Shown: positions 15,379-24,783 of the stretch, piece by piece | How the letters are laid out: the number at the start of each line of letters is the position of its first letter | How positions within the stretch are numbered: position 1 is the first letter of the stretch | DNA from: DASWJQ01 sp036397095 | GTDB lineage: Bacteria; Chloroflexota; Anaerolineae; Anaerolineales; E44-bin32 | Assembly (NCBI GenBank): GCA_036397095.1 | Contig: DASWJQ010000178.1 | Coordinates: 1-56,453 of the forward strand | Direction of reading: 5' to 3' | DNA: 56,453 nucleotides | Program-made: the position numbers and the translations under genes | Notes under the pieces: generated by a model | Seen by the model: only the letters and a program-made list of their open reading frames with translations | Databases searched by the model: none | What the model was told of the DNA's origin: nothing

Positions 15379-17007
15379 TTAGCCGGCTGTCGGCAGGCTG
15401 CCGATTGCCTCCGGCAAGAACTCGACCAGATCGCCGGCGATGACGGGGGCTTCGGCCGTCAAGGATTGTGCCGCCAGCTCACCCGCCCGTCCGTGGATGA
15501 ATCCACCCAAGACGGCCGCCTCGAAGGCGGCCACCCCCTGCGCGTGCAGGCCGGCAATGATACCGGCAAGGACATCCCCGGTCCCAGCCGTCGCCAGGGC
15601 CGAATTGGCGAATGGCAGAACCGACGTCCGTCCCACGGGCGAAGCCACGACCGTGAATGCACCCTTAAGCACGACCACATGCCCCCACACCGCCGCATAC
15701 TTGCGGGCGACTTCGACCCGGTCGGCCTGGATCTCATCTTTGTCGAGTTCGGTCAATGCCTGCATTTCACCAGGGTGAGGTGTCAGGATCGAGCCGGGCG
15801 GAAGGCGCTTGTGCCAATCAGGCACCGCCGCCAGCATTTTGAGGGCATCGGCGTCGATCACCAAGGGGGGCAGCTTTATCGGCGCCGCCTCGCCGGCCGG
15901 ACCGCGCTCTACGAAGCCCAATTTGCCTCGGTGGGCGGCTACCTCGACCCCCAGTAAGCGTCCTATGAAGTTTTGGGTTGGCTTATCCTGACCCAGCCCC
16001 GGACCCAACAGGATGGTCTGGCTGCCGGCCGATTCTTTCAGCAGGATCTCGACGGCACTTTCATTGAGCAAACCCATCTCATGCGGCAGCAGGATCCAGG
16101 TCGCTTCCGGTATCAAGGACGCCAGCAGCGCCTGTACGGGCGTGGGCACGGCTAACGTCACCAGACCAGCGCCAGCGCGATAGGCGCCGAGGCCAGCCAG
16201 TGCGGCCGCGCCGGGCATCGTGATCGAGCCACCAACCACGACCACACGGCCAAAGGTGCCCTTGTGCGAATCTCGCGGCCGGGCCGGCAGGTAGCCGGCA
16301 ACCTCCACGGCTGTCGCCAGGTCCACCCCCGGTTCCCCAGCACCGGGCGGTTGGTCGTCCAGTCCGATATCCACCACGAGCAACTCTCCCACATACTCGG
16401 CGGCTGGGAATTCCAGCAGGCCGCGCTTGGCCGCCGCCATCGTCACCGTCAGGTCGGCCGCCAGGACCTCGTCAGCGGCTTCCCCTGTATCACAGTCTAT
16501 GCCCGAAGGGCAGTCGACCGCCACGATCATCGGCCGGGGCCGGCTGCGCAGCTCCTGGCCGACATGCGACAGGATTTCGGCCGCCGTGCCGCGCAGTGGC
16601 AGCTTGATGCCGGTGCCGAGCAATGCATCTACGATCACATCACTGGCGCCCACGGAATTCTTCAACACGCGGTAGCGCTGATCCTGTTCGGCTTCGGCAA
16701 TCAGCAGTCCCCGCTCCTGCAGCCGGACCAGGTTCTTGTCGTCGGCCGGCCGGTCGGCGGCTAGATAGATCGACACCAGCGCACCGGCTTCGGCCAGGTA
16801 GTGCCCCGCCACCAACCCATCGCCCCCGTTGTTGCCGGCACCGACCAGCACAACAATTCGCCTGCCCTCGATGACAGGCAAGCGGTCGAGAATTGCCTGG
16901 GCGACCTGTCGGCCGGCGGCCTCCATCATGGCTTCATAGGCCAGCCCGGCTTCGTTGGCCGTCCGTTCGATCGCCTGCATTTGTTCGACAGTCACGATAC
17001 CTACCAC
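15379..17007 (-). CDS. nnr: bifunctional NAD(P)H-hydrate epimerase / ADP-dependent dehydratase
   Basis: A 542-residue metabolite-repair enzyme that epimerises and dehydrates damaged NAD(P)H hydrates. The N-terminal YjeF_N domain (about 1-225) has VLVGAGNNGGDGLVAGHYL and VDALLGTGI with VDCPSGIDCDTG. The C-terminal kinase-like dehydratase domain (about 240-525) has KGTFGRVVVVGGS, the TPHPGEM motif and the ATP-site ATAGTGDVLAGIIAGL. Fusion of both domains is the usual bacterial form. GTG at 17007 is chosen behind GGGAGG; a GTG four codons later is possible. It is divergent from the dGTPase gene, sharing a 164-nt intergenic region. Confidence 0.94.
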   Translation of the reverse strand: MVGIVTVEQMQAIERTANEAGLAYEAMMEAAGRQVAQAILDRLPVIEGRRIVVLVGAGNNGGDGLVAGHYLAEAGALVSIYLAADRPADDKNLVRLQERGLLIAEAEQDQRYRVLKNSVGASDVIVDALLGTGIKLPLRGTAAEILSHVGQELRSRPRPMIVAVDCPSGIDCDTGEAADEVLAADLTVTMAAAKRGLLEFPAAEYVGELLVVDIGLDDQPPGAGEPGVDLATAVEVAGYLPARPRDSHKGTFGRVVVVGGSITMPGAAALAGLGAYRAGAGLVTLAVPTPVQALLASLIPEATWILLPHEMGLLNESAVEILLKESAGSQTILLGPGLGQDKPTQNFIGRLLGVEVAAHRGKLGFVERGPAGEAAPIKLPPLVIDADALKMLAAVPDWHKRLPPGSILTPHPGEMQALTELDKDEIQADRVEVARKYAAVWGHVVVLKGAFTVVASPVGRTSVLPFANSALATAGTGDVLAGIIAGLHAQGVAAFEAAVLGGFIHGRAGELAAQSLTAEAPVIAGDLVEFLPEAIGSLPTAG

Positions 17008-17133
17008 GCGCCTTCAGCCTCCCGTCGGTGGCGGCTGCGCCATCAACCTCGTCCACAATCTGCCGTATGTTAAGCGATTTCTCCCCTGCGGGTGAAACAG
17101 AAGGACCGGGGCCTTCGCCAATTGGCAAGCGGT

Positions 17134-17162
17134 TTGACGACCTAGAGTCCCTCAGTTACACT
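17134..17162 (+). promoter_or_regulatory. -35/-10 promoter for dGTPase-greA
   Basis: TTGACG (17134-17139), a 17-nt spacer and TACACT (17157-17162). The -10 ends 9 nt before the ATG at 17172, so the transcript would be leaderless or nearly so. Confidence 0.55.
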
Positions 17163-17171
17163 CGACATCTC

Positions 17172-18341
17172 ATGGAAACACTGCACGAACTTGTCAGGAC
17201 CCGACAGCAACTTGAAGCCGAAGAGGCTGCCCGCCTGGCTCCATTTGGCCTGCGCAGCCAGGACAGTCGCGGGCGGGCGCATCCAGAGGAAGAACCGGCC
17301 TACCGCACGGCCTTCCAGCGCGACCGTGACCGCATCCTTCATACGACGGCCTTCCGCCGGCTCGAGTACAAAACCCAGGTATTCGTCAACTATGAAGGCG
17401 ATTACTACCGCACCCGTCTGACGCACACCCTCGAGGTGGCTCAAATTGGACGGACGGTGGCCCGTGGCCTTGGGGCCAACGAAGACCTGGTCGAAGCCAT
17501 CTGCCTGTCGCACGATTTGGGTCACCCTCCGTTCGGGCACTCCGGGGAGGCGACGCTCTCCCGGCTGATGCGCGACCACAACGGTTTTGACCACAACAAA
17601 CAGTCCCTGCGCATCATCACTGAGTTGGAAAACCGCTACCCCGACCACCCCGGCCTCAATTTGACCTGGGAGGTGCGAGAGGGCGTTGTCAAACACGAGA
17701 CCGAATACGACGTGTCCGACGCCGCTGACTATGACCCCGACACCCGCGGTCACCTCGAGGCCCAAATCGCCAATGCGGCCGACGAGTTGGCCTACACGGC
17801 CCACGACCTGGATGACGGCTTGCGCGCCGGACTGATCCGGCCCGAGCAGCTCGATGGCCTCGACCTGTGGGAGCATCTGCGCGAGAGCATCGGCTGGCAC
17901 GGCGCCAGACTGGACGAACTGACCCGCAACCGCCTGATTCGCCGGCTGATTGGCATCGAAGTCAGCGACTTGCTCAACGCCACCGCCGAACGGCTCCAGG
18001 CGTCCGGGGCCCAGTCGGTCGCAGAACTTCAGGCCCTCGACCACAATGTCATCGGCTTTTCGGATGGGCTCACAGCCAGGAACCGCCAGCTTAAGGACTT
18101 CCTCTTCCAGAACATGTACCAGCACCACCGTGTGGTGCGCATGCAGACCAAGGCTGAACTATTTCTCGAAGCCTTGTTCAGGGCTTACACCGCTAATCCC
18201 CAAATCCTGCCCGAAGAGATCCAGCAGATCGCCCAGCACCGCGATTTCCACCGGACGATCTGCGACTACATTGCCGGCATGACCGACCGATTCGCTCTGC
18301 AGGAACACGCCAAGTTGTTCGATCCCAACACGCGTACCTGA
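17172..18341 (+). CDS. dGTP triphosphohydrolase-like protein (HD domain)
   Basis: A 389-residue HD-superfamily enzyme that hydrolyses dGTP, and possibly other dNTPs, to nucleoside and triphosphate. YRTAFQRDRDRILHTTAFRRL precedes the metal site RTRLTHTLEVAQI and LSHDLGHPPFGHSGE, which supply the H...HD residues. The last metal-binding region is ANAADELAYTAHDLDDGL. The frame is open for 93 codons upstream, but the ATG at 17172 fits the promoter and the family N-terminus. greA follows after only 4 nt, making a two-gene operon. Confidence 0.92.
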   Translation: METLHELVRTRQQLEAEEAARLAPFGLRSQDSRGRAHPEEEPAYRTAFQRDRDRILHTTAFRRLEYKTQVFVNYEGDYYRTRLTHTLEVAQIGRTVARGLGANEDLVEAICLSHDLGHPPFGHSGEATLSRLMRDHNGFDHNKQSLRIITELENRYPDHPGLNLTWEVREGVVKHETEYDVSDAADYDPDTRGHLEAQIANAADELAYTAHDLDDGLRAGLIRPEQLDGLDLWEHLRESIGWHGARLDELTRNRLIRRLIGIEVSDLLNATAERLQASGAQSVAELQALDHNVIGFSDGLTARNRQLKDFLFQNMYQHHRVVRMQTKAELFLEALFRAYTANPQILPEEIQQIAQHRDFHRTICDYIAGMTDRFALQEHAKLFDPNTRT

Positions 18342-18345
18342 ACCG

Positions 18346-18813
18346 ATGGCTGACGAAGGACGTTTCCTGACTCCCGCGGGCGAGGCCAAGATCCGGGCCG
18401 AACTTGAGGACCTGAAGGGGCCGCGCCGCCGGGAACTGGCCGAGCGTCTGCGCTTTGCCATTAAGCAGGGCGACCTTTCAGAGAACGCAGACTATACGGC
18501 GGCCAAGGAAGAACAAGCCTTCCTGGAGGGCCGCATCCTGGAATTGGATGCCGTCTTGCGCGAGGCGACGGTGGTGGCGGCGCCCGACAACCGCGACCAG
18601 GTGGCCATCGGAACGACCGTGGTCGTGTCGGAGGATGACCGGCCGAATGCCACCTACCACCTGGTCGGTGCCACCGAGGCTAACCCTCGAGAAGGCCGCA
18701 TCTCGAATGAATCGCCCATTGGCAAGGCATTGCTAGGCAAGCGGGTAGGCGATCTGGCCGTCGCCCAAACCCCAGCCGGCCCGATCGAAATGCGTATCCT
18801 CGAGATCCGCTGA
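18346..18813 (+). CDS. greA: transcription elongation factor GreA
   Basis: A 155-residue factor that stimulates transcript cleavage by stalled RNA polymerase. The coiled-coil N-terminal domain has LTPAGEAKIRAELEDLK, then GDLSENADYTAAKEEQAFLEGRI, which includes the conserved acidic tip region (DLSENADY). The C-terminal FKBP-like domain has the NPREGRISNESPIGKALLGK signature. It is of standard length. The ATG is 4 nt after the dGTPase stop, and a terminator hairpin follows. Confidence 0.96.
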   Translation: MADEGRFLTPAGEAKIRAELEDLKGPRRRELAERLRFAIKQGDLSENADYTAAKEEQAFLEGRILELDAVLREATVVAAPDNRDQVAIGTTVVVSEDDRPNATYHLVGATEANPREGRISNESPIGKALLGKRVGDLAVAQTPAGPIEMRILEIR

Positions 18814-18830
18814 CCGGCTGTTCCTTCGCT

Positions 18831-18875
18831 CAAAAAGCGCATGCGGGGCGTCCAATTGGACGCCCCGCGCTGTTT
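18831..18875. terminator. bidirectional terminator between greA and the two-TM protein
   Basis: Perfect 11-bp stem GCGGGGCGTCC / GGACGCCCCGC (18843-18853 with 18858-18868) around AATT. On the minus strand it is followed by ATGCGCTTTTTG. On the plus strand it is followed by GCTGTTTCC. Confidence 0.7.
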
Positions 18876-18900
18876 CCTAGCTTGGCCGGTAAGCGGATTT

Positions 18901-20052
18901 CTAGGCCTTGGGCATTGCCCGCAGTTCGATCGTCATACGCTCGAAAAAGCTCTCGTTCGGCAGCGCACTCTGGCCGTAGGTCATATCGACAATGCGCGCT
19001 TCAATCTCCAGCGAGGCCGTGTCGAGATAGACCACACCACCGGGCTCGGCAAGGACCGGATCGCCCTTGGCCGACAGCCGCAGCCGTGACTCCTCATCAT
19101 TGTAGGCGTACTTGCTCAGCAGCACCTTGGTCACGGTCTGGATGTCGTTCTTGTCAAACAACCAGACTTCGAACGCCGAGACCTTCTTGGGATCACCAGC
19201 TCCCATCACTTCACCAATGCCGACCCCACATTCACCCAGGAAGTCACCGGCCGGCGACTCGATGCTGAATGAGTCGTCATATCGGTCGTCACCCAGGCTG
19301 TAGATCGTGCGGAATGTTGCCAGCGGCTCGGGGCCGGCGGCCTGCTCGACAGCGTGAGTCTCCTCTGTGTAGGTCGGCTCGGCGCCGTACGGACCATCAT
19401 CGCCGAAGTCTTCCGGGAAGGCGTCGTCGTAGGGAACTTCGTCATATTCCTCGGCCATGTCATAGCCTGGATCGAGGATCGGCTCTTCCTCCATGCCGCC
19501 TGACAGCCGGTTACGCAGGAAGAGTGCACCCACTAGCAACAGGCCCAGCAAGAGAGTGGCGCCGCAGACCGGCAGCAACAGGCGCATGGCGGCCGAGCCA
19601 GCCGGAGCCGGCTCGTCGGCCGGCTGCACTTCGGCATCGGGCTCGTCCGCCGTTTCGCCGGCCTCACCTGTCGGCGCCGCCGGTTCCCCATCCTCGGAGA
19701 CGGAGGCCGCGCTATCCATAATCTCCACAACTGCGCTGAAGTTCTGAATGGCGGTTGGATCGACCTCCCCAGGATTGGCGCCAACCTGGGCCAGCGTGTC
19801 TTCCATGTACTCGCCCAGGGCCTCATAGCGTTCAATCGCCAGATCGACGTCGCGATTGACTGAATAGGAGTCGATCGCCATCCGCAGGTAGTCCACCCGC
19901 AGATCCTGTCGCAGATAGGAGGGGGTGGCGTCGGTCCATTCGACCGGCTGAATCTGCCAGGCGTACAACAGACCCAGTGCAAGCCCGATCACAAGACCGA
20001 GGATCGCCAGGGCCCATTTCCGGTTCAGTTGTTCACGTATGGCGTCCATCAT
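18901..20052 (-). CDS. two-TM acidic protein, unknown function
   Basis: About 383 residues. A membrane helix near residues 15-33 (LAILGLVIGLALGLLYAW) is followed by an extracellular-type region (about 35-150) ending in an acidic, Pro/Ala-rich linker. A second helix (about 155-180) leads to a very acidic segment with many DD/EE/Y clusters and then a compact C-terminal domain (about 245-383). The upstream in-frame start lacks a Shine-Dalgarno sequence, while GAGAGG precedes adjacent ATGs at 20052 and 20049. It lies 92 nt behind topA. I recognise no family; composition suggests a cytoplasmic regulatory or scaffold domain, but nothing proves it. Confidence 0.65.
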   Translation of the reverse strand: MMDAIREQLNRKWALAILGLVIGLALGLLYAWQIQPVEWTDATPSYLRQDLRVDYLRMAIDSYSVNRDVDLAIERYEALGEYMEDTLAQVGANPGEVDPTAIQNFSAVVEIMDSAASVSEDGEPAAPTGEAGETADEPDAEVQPADEPAPAGSAAMRLLLPVCGATLLLGLLLVGALFLRNRLSGGMEEEPILDPGYDMAEEYDEVPYDDAFPEDFGDDGPYGAEPTYTEETHAVEQAAGPEPLATFRTIYSLGDDRYDDSFSIESPAGDFLGECGVGIGEVMGAGDPKKVSAFEVWLFDKNDIQTVTKVLLSKYAYNDEESRLRLSAKGDPVLAEPGGVVYLDTASLEIEARIVDMTYGQSALPNESFFERMTIELRAMPKA

Positions 20053-20144
20053 GCCTCTCTTCCGGGCACCGGCCAAAAGGAAAGCCCCTACCCGACCGAT
20101 TCTAGACGGTTCCAATGCTCAAGGCAAACAGGACGATGCACTTT

Positions 20145-22481
20145 CTATGCCAGATCTGACTGGGGCTCCTCGATTTCATCCCTGGCGAAGGTCTGCTGGC
20201 ATTGGGTGCAGCTGACCTTGTCCTTGCCTTCGACCACCAGCAGCCCGCCGCAGTTGAGGCATGGAGCCGGCAGGGGACGCTTCCACGAGGAGAATTCGCA
20301 TTCCGGATAGTTGGCGCAGCCGTAGAACAATCGACCGCGCCGCGTGCGCCGTTCGACCAGATCGCCGCCATCCAGCGGACAGGTGACGCCGATCTTCTCC
20401 AACCAGGGTTCGGTGTGCCGGCACTCTGGGAAGTTGGAGCAGCCAATGAACTTGCCGAAACGGCCGTGCCGAATCAGGAGTTGCCCGCCGCACTCCGGAC
20501 AGGTTCGATCCAGGTACTCCGGCTCGGGCTTGAGTTCGGGCATGTTCTCGGCGGCCGCTTCCAGCCGTTTGGAAAACGGGACATAGAATTCGCGCACGAC
20601 TTCAACCCAGCCGCGGTCCCCTTCGGCAATCTCGTCAAGCTCTTCTTCCATTCGCGCCGTGAAGCCCAAGTCAACGATGTCGGGGAAATGGTCAACCAAC
20701 AGGCTGTTGACCGTCTCACCAATCTCGGTCGGGAACAGCCGCCGCCCCTCCCGGTCAACGTAGCCGCGCTGCTGCAGAGTCGTCAAGATCGGGGCGTAGG
20801 TCGACGGCCGCCCGATCCCATTCTCCTCAAGTGTCCTCACCAGCGTTGCCTCCGAGTATCGGGGCGGAGGTTGGGTGAAGTGCTGCTCAGGGTAGACCTG
20901 GAGCAGGTCGACCTTGTCCCCCTGCTCCAATTCGGGCAGTTGGTCCAGGACTGCGACCTCACCTTCGTCTTCGCTGTCTCCGTCGTTGCCCTCCCCATAT
21001 ACCGCCAGGAAACCGGGAAACTCAAGTTTGGAGGCTGAGACGCGGAACATGTATGCGTGCTGCGGCGATTCGCCGTCGACCTCCATGCGCAGCGTCACGT
21101 ACTCGGCCGGCTTCATTTGCGACGCCATGAAGCGCTGCCAGATCAATTCGTACAGTTTGAACTGCTGCGCCTTCAGGTGCGGTTTGAGCATCGCCGGTCG
21201 CCGGGCCGGATCGGTGGGCCGGATCGCCTCGTGAGCTTCCTGGGCCGACCTTGATTTGGTCTTGTAAACCGGCGGATTGGCGGGCAGGTGCTCCCGCCCT
21301 AGATCGGACTCAATCACCCGGCGGGCCGCCTGCTGCGCCTGACGCGCAATTTGGGTCGAGTCGGTGCGCATGTACGTGATCAGGCCCCCGCCGTCGGCGC
21401 CGTCCCGGTCGAGACCTTCATAGAGCTGCTGTGCCAGGGCCATCGTGCGGCGGGCGGTCATGTTCAGGCGGCGGGATGCATCTTGTTGCAGCGTGGATGT
21501 CGTGAATGGAGGCAACGGGTTGCGCTTACGATTGCCCCACTTGACCAGCGAAACGCGATACTGCCCCAGGCGAAGGTCGGTTTCAACCTGGCCCACGTCT
21601 TCTTCCGTACCAATGACCGGCTTCTCACCGTCGATACGCATGAGCAGGGCGCGGAAAGCCGGGGGCTTGTCCGGTTGCAGGAATTCCCCGTCGATGGACC
21701 AGTATTCCTCGGGGACAAAGTCCCGGATCTCGGCCTCGCGTTCGACGACCAACCGCAGGGCAACCGATTGCACGCGGCCGGCCGACAGCCGGCTGCGGAC
21801 CTTTGACCAGAGCAACGGGCTCAAGTTGTAGCCCACGAGCCGATCCAGGATTCGCCTGGCTTGCTGGGCGTCGACCAGGTTCATATCGATCGTGCGCGGA
21901 TGGCCAAAGGCCTCTACGATCGCATGTTCGGTGATCTCGTGGAAAACGACCCGGTGGGCCCGGTCCGGTTCGATTTCCGCCGCCTCGAGCAAATGCCAGG
22001 CGATCGCCTCGCCTTCGCGGTCGGGATCGGTCGCCAGGAATACCTGTTCGGCCCGTGCCACGTCGCTCTGAAGTTCCTTGACGACGTCGCGCTTCTCGTT
22101 TGGGACACGATAGCGCGGCTCGAAATCATTCTCGACATCGACCGAGAGCGTGGAACGCAGCAGGTCACGCACGTGACCGACCGAAGCCTTGACGCGGTAG
22201 TCCTTGCCCAGGATGCGGCCCACCGTCCGTGCCTTGGCCGGGGATTCGACAATAACAAGCGCCCCTTTGCGCCGGGGCGCCCGCTTCTTGGATCGTTTGG
22301 GCCGATCTACCACTTGAGGCGGCTCGAGACCCTCGTGGGCCGGTGTCCGCCCCATGCGGTATAGGCCCGTGCCGCACACCGGGCACGCCCCCTTGGTCGC
22401 CGGCGTGCCGGCTGAGGTGAAGGTTGGCTGGGGATCCTTGATATCCCGCTTGGTTTGACATTTGACGCAGTACGCTTGCAC
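20145..22481 (-). CDS. topA: DNA topoisomerase I with N-terminal zinc-ribbon domain
   Basis: A 778-residue type IA topoisomerase that relaxes negative supercoils. Residues 1-44 form an extra two-CxxC zinc ribbon (CVKC and CPVC, DUF5679-like), then a basic linker (about 58-73). The Toprim domain begins with LVIVESPAKARTVG (Glu79) and has TDPDREGEAIAWHL. The catalytic tyrosine is Tyr370 in LITYMRTDST. Three C-terminal zinc-finger repeats follow (CPECGG, CPLDGG with CANYPEC, and CLNCGG). GTG at 22481 is preceded by TAGGAG. It starts 11 nt after manC in a minus-strand operon. The N-terminal ribbon is unusual outside Chloroflexota-type sequences. Confidence 0.96.
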   Translation of the reverse strand: MQAYCVKCQTKRDIKDPQPTFTSAGTPATKGACPVCGTGLYRMGRTPAHEGLEPPQVVDRPKRSKKRAPRRKGALVIVESPAKARTVGRILGKDYRVKASVGHVRDLLRSTLSVDVENDFEPRYRVPNEKRDVVKELQSDVARAEQVFLATDPDREGEAIAWHLLEAAEIEPDRAHRVVFHEITEHAIVEAFGHPRTIDMNLVDAQQARRILDRLVGYNLSPLLWSKVRSRLSAGRVQSVALRLVVEREAEIRDFVPEEYWSIDGEFLQPDKPPAFRALLMRIDGEKPVIGTEEDVGQVETDLRLGQYRVSLVKWGNRKRNPLPPFTTSTLQQDASRRLNMTARRTMALAQQLYEGLDRDGADGGGLITYMRTDSTQIARQAQQAARRVIESDLGREHLPANPPVYKTKSRSAQEAHEAIRPTDPARRPAMLKPHLKAQQFKLYELIWQRFMASQMKPAEYVTLRMEVDGESPQHAYMFRVSASKLEFPGFLAVYGEGNDGDSEDEGEVAVLDQLPELEQGDKVDLLQVYPEQHFTQPPPRYSEATLVRTLEENGIGRPSTYAPILTTLQQRGYVDREGRRLFPTEIGETVNSLLVDHFPDIVDLGFTARMEEELDEIAEGDRGWVEVVREFYVPFSKRLEAAAENMPELKPEPEYLDRTCPECGGQLLIRHGRFGKFIGCSNFPECRHTEPWLEKIGVTCPLDGGDLVERRTRRGRLFYGCANYPECEFSSWKRPLPAPCLNCGGLLVVEGKDKVSCTQCQQTFARDEIEEPQSDLA

Positions 22482-22492
22482 TACCGATGCTC

Positions 22493-23593
22493 CTACAAAT
22501 AACGATGTTTGGTTGGATCCTGCCGCAGCTGATCGACCAGCGCCCGTACCTGTTCGGCCCGGTCGCGCGTCGTCACCAGCAGCACCACGCCGGTGTCGAC
22601 AATTACCAAATCGTTCACGCCCAGGGTGGCCACCAGGCGCGATTGGCCCGGTTCCTGGACGATGAGTGTACCGGACGTGTCAAGAGCAATGAGCTCCTGC
22701 GCCAATACCAGATTCCCTTGCTCATCCAACGGCAGGACATCATACAGACGATTCCACGATCCGACATCCCACCAACCGAGATCCTTGGTCGGCAACACAA
22801 CGACATCGTCGGCGTTCTCCATCACACCAAAGTCGATCGTCTGGCTGCGCAGGGTTTCCCACACCTGCTCGACGACTTGCACGGCGCTCGAGGTGCCCAG
22901 CGCTTCGGTGATCCGGGCAAGGCCGGCGGCCAGCTCGGGCATATGACGGTCGAACTCCTGCAGGATCCGGTCTACCCGCCAGACGAACATCCCCGAATTC
23001 CACAGGTAATTGCCGGCGGCCAGGTAGCGCTCGGCGGTCTGCTGGTCAGGCTTTTCGCGAAAGGACTCGACCTTGTGGAAAGGATGGCCGCCTACCTCAC
23101 CTACCTGCTCGCCCAACTCGAGGTAGCCGTACCCGGTCGAAGCCTGCGTCGGCTCGATGCCAAGCGTCACCAGGTGTCCGTCCTTGGCCGGCTGATAGGC
23201 AGCCGCCAGCAGGCTGCGGAGCAAGGTTTCGTTAGCAATATGGTGATCGGCCGTGAGCACAGCCATCACGGCCTGCGCATCTTCGTGCGCCAGGGTGACT
23301 GCCGCCAGGCCAACAACCGAAGCCGTGCCGCGTGGCGCAGGCTCGATCAAGAATCCGTCCGCCGGCAGGGCGGGAACCTGCTCCCGGAGCAACCCAACCT
23401 GCGCTCTGATTGTTGCTATGCGCAGCCTTTCCATCGGGATCAGGGGATGGACCCGCTCGACCGCCATCTGGAACAGGGATCGGTCCCCAAACAGTGCCAA
23501 TGTCTGTTTGGGCCGATCCTGGCGGGACAAAGGCCATAAACGGGTGCCACCGCCGCCGGCCATGATGACTGCAAAGTAGTCGTCCAATGTCAA
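22493..23593 (-). CDS. manC: mannose-1-phosphate guanylyltransferase
   Basis: A 366-residue nucleotidyltransferase producing GDP-mannose for glycan synthesis. The nucleotide-binding block VIMAGGGGTRLWPLSR is followed by PKQTLALFGDRSLFQ. The FREKPDQQTAERYL segment and NYLWNSGMFVW are diagnostic of the GMP family. It lacks the C-terminal phosphomannose isomerase domain seen in long ManC proteins. The TTG at 23593 overlaps the dprA stop (TTGA). Other sugar-nucleotide genes are not in this window. Confidence 0.92.
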   Translation of the reverse strand: MTLDDYFAVIMAGGGGTRLWPLSRQDRPKQTLALFGDRSLFQMAVERVHPLIPMERLRIATIRAQVGLLREQVPALPADGFLIEPAPRGTASVVGLAAVTLAHEDAQAVMAVLTADHHIANETLLRSLLAAAYQPAKDGHLVTLGIEPTQASTGYGYLELGEQVGEVGGHPFHKVESFREKPDQQTAERYLAAGNYLWNSGMFVWRVDRILQEFDRHMPELAAGLARITEALGTSSAVQVVEQVWETLRSQTIDFGVMENADDVVVLPTKDLGWWDVGSWNRLYDVLPLDEQGNLVLAQELIALDTSGTLIVQEPGQSRLVATLGVNDLVIVDTGVVLLVTTRDRAEQVRALVDQLRQDPTKHRYL

Positions 23594-24702
23594 CCGACCT
23601 GGTAATCCGGTCCCCTCTCGCGTGCCAGTACATACTGCATGCCGCCCACCTGCCGAACCTGGCCCTTTAACTCGAGCAAGGCCAGCGAGGCAGCGATTTC
23701 GGCGGCGGGCAGACCAACCCGTTCCTGCAGTGCGTCGATATGAACGGGTTCATGCGACAAACTCTCCAAGAGTTTGCGTTCGGCTGCATCTTCGGGCAGC
23801 CGTCGCTGCAGTGATTCCTGGCGAATGGCCACTTCGAGATCGAGCGCCTCGAGCACATCGTCGACCGATAGCAGCGGGTGGGCGCCGTCCTGGATCAGTC
23901 GATTGGCGCCGGCTGACGCCGGCTGCGTGATATTACCAGGCACGGCAAAAACCTCGCGTCCCTGCTCGGCACCGAAGCGGGCCGTGATCAAAGCCCCGCT
24001 GGTTTCCCCCGCCTCAACCACAATCACCGCCAGCGCCAACGCAGCGATGATGCGGTTGCGGGGCGGGAAGTTGCCGCTGTCGGGACGGGTACCCAGCGGA
24101 TAGTCACTGATGATGGCTCCTCGCTGCGCGATCTGCGCCGCCAACTTACTGTGCTCCGGCGGGTAGATGTGGTCAAGTCCCGAGCCCAGCACTGCCAGGG
24201 TCCGGCCGCCGGCTTCCAGGGCCGCCCGGTGGGCGATGCCATCGACACCACGCGCCAGACCCGACACCACAGTTATTCCACTCGCCGCCAGGGGCCGCGT
24301 GATGGCCTCCGTTGTCGACCGACCATAAGGGGTCACACCGCGCGTGCCCACAATGGCAACCGCCCATTGATCCTTGGCGCTGAGCTCGCCCCAAAGGTAC
24401 AGCACCGGCGGCGGGTAGGCAATCTCACGCAGTCGTTGCGGGTAGGCCGCGTCTTCCCAACACAGGAGCTGGTAGCCCGCCTGGATCAGCCGCTCATACT
24501 CGGAGTCTAAATTGAGACTCTCGCGTGTCCGGATCAGGGATTGCAGGGGTTTGTGGGGAAGCCCCGCTGCCTGCAACTCGGCCCGGGAAGCCTGCCAAGC
24601 AAGTCCGAGATCGCCAAAGTGTTTGAGCAGACTGCTGACGCGGGCGGGGCCAATACCGGCCACCCGGCTGAAGCCAAGCCAATACTTACGGCGGTCCCCC
24701 AT
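23590..24702 (-). CDS. dprA: DNA-processing protein DprA
   Basis: A 370-residue protein that loads RecA on incoming single-stranded DNA during natural transformation. An N-terminal helix-hairpin-helix region (GFSRVAGIGPARVSSLLKHFG) precedes the Rossmann core. Core motifs are IVGTRGVTPYGR, VSGLARGVDGIAHRAAL, GSGLDHIYPPEH, NFPPRNRIIAALA and EAGETSGALITA. A C-terminal winged-helix (about 310-365) is present. The ATG at 24702 follows GAGGGGG; an upstream in-frame start is rejected. A promoter is visible just ahead. The stop overlaps the manC start. Confidence 0.95.
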   Translation of the reverse strand: MGDRRKYWLGFSRVAGIGPARVSSLLKHFGDLGLAWQASRAELQAAGLPHKPLQSLIRTRESLNLDSEYERLIQAGYQLLCWEDAAYPQRLREIAYPPPVLYLWGELSAKDQWAVAIVGTRGVTPYGRSTTEAITRPLAASGITVVSGLARGVDGIAHRAALEAGGRTLAVLGSGLDHIYPPEHSKLAAQIAQRGAIISDYPLGTRPDSGNFPPRNRIIAALALAVIVVEAGETSGALITARFGAEQGREVFAVPGNITQPASAGANRLIQDGAHPLLSVDDVLEALDLEVAIRQESLQRRLPEDAAERKLLESLSHEPVHIDALQERVGLPAAEIAASLALLELKGQVRQVGGMQYVLARERGPDYQVG

Positions 24703-24740
24703 GTGTCCCCCTCGCTCTACCGCCGGCACCAAGCGGGCCG

Positions 24741-24770
24741 AGCATACCATGCAGTTTTTTGGAGAGTCAA
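24741..24770 (-). promoter_or_regulatory. dprA promoter
   Basis: Minus-strand TTGACT (24770-24765), an 18-nt spacer ending in TGG, and TATGCT (24746-24741). That gives both a -35 and an extended -10. Initiation is predicted near 24733, about 30 nt before the dprA ATG. Confidence 0.55.
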
Positions 24771-24783
24771 GCGGGGAAGTGTA

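Noticed and set aside
16893..17171. Upstream extension of the dGTPase frame
   Set aside because: It overlaps nnr, and the promoter TTGACG-N17-TACACT points to 17172.
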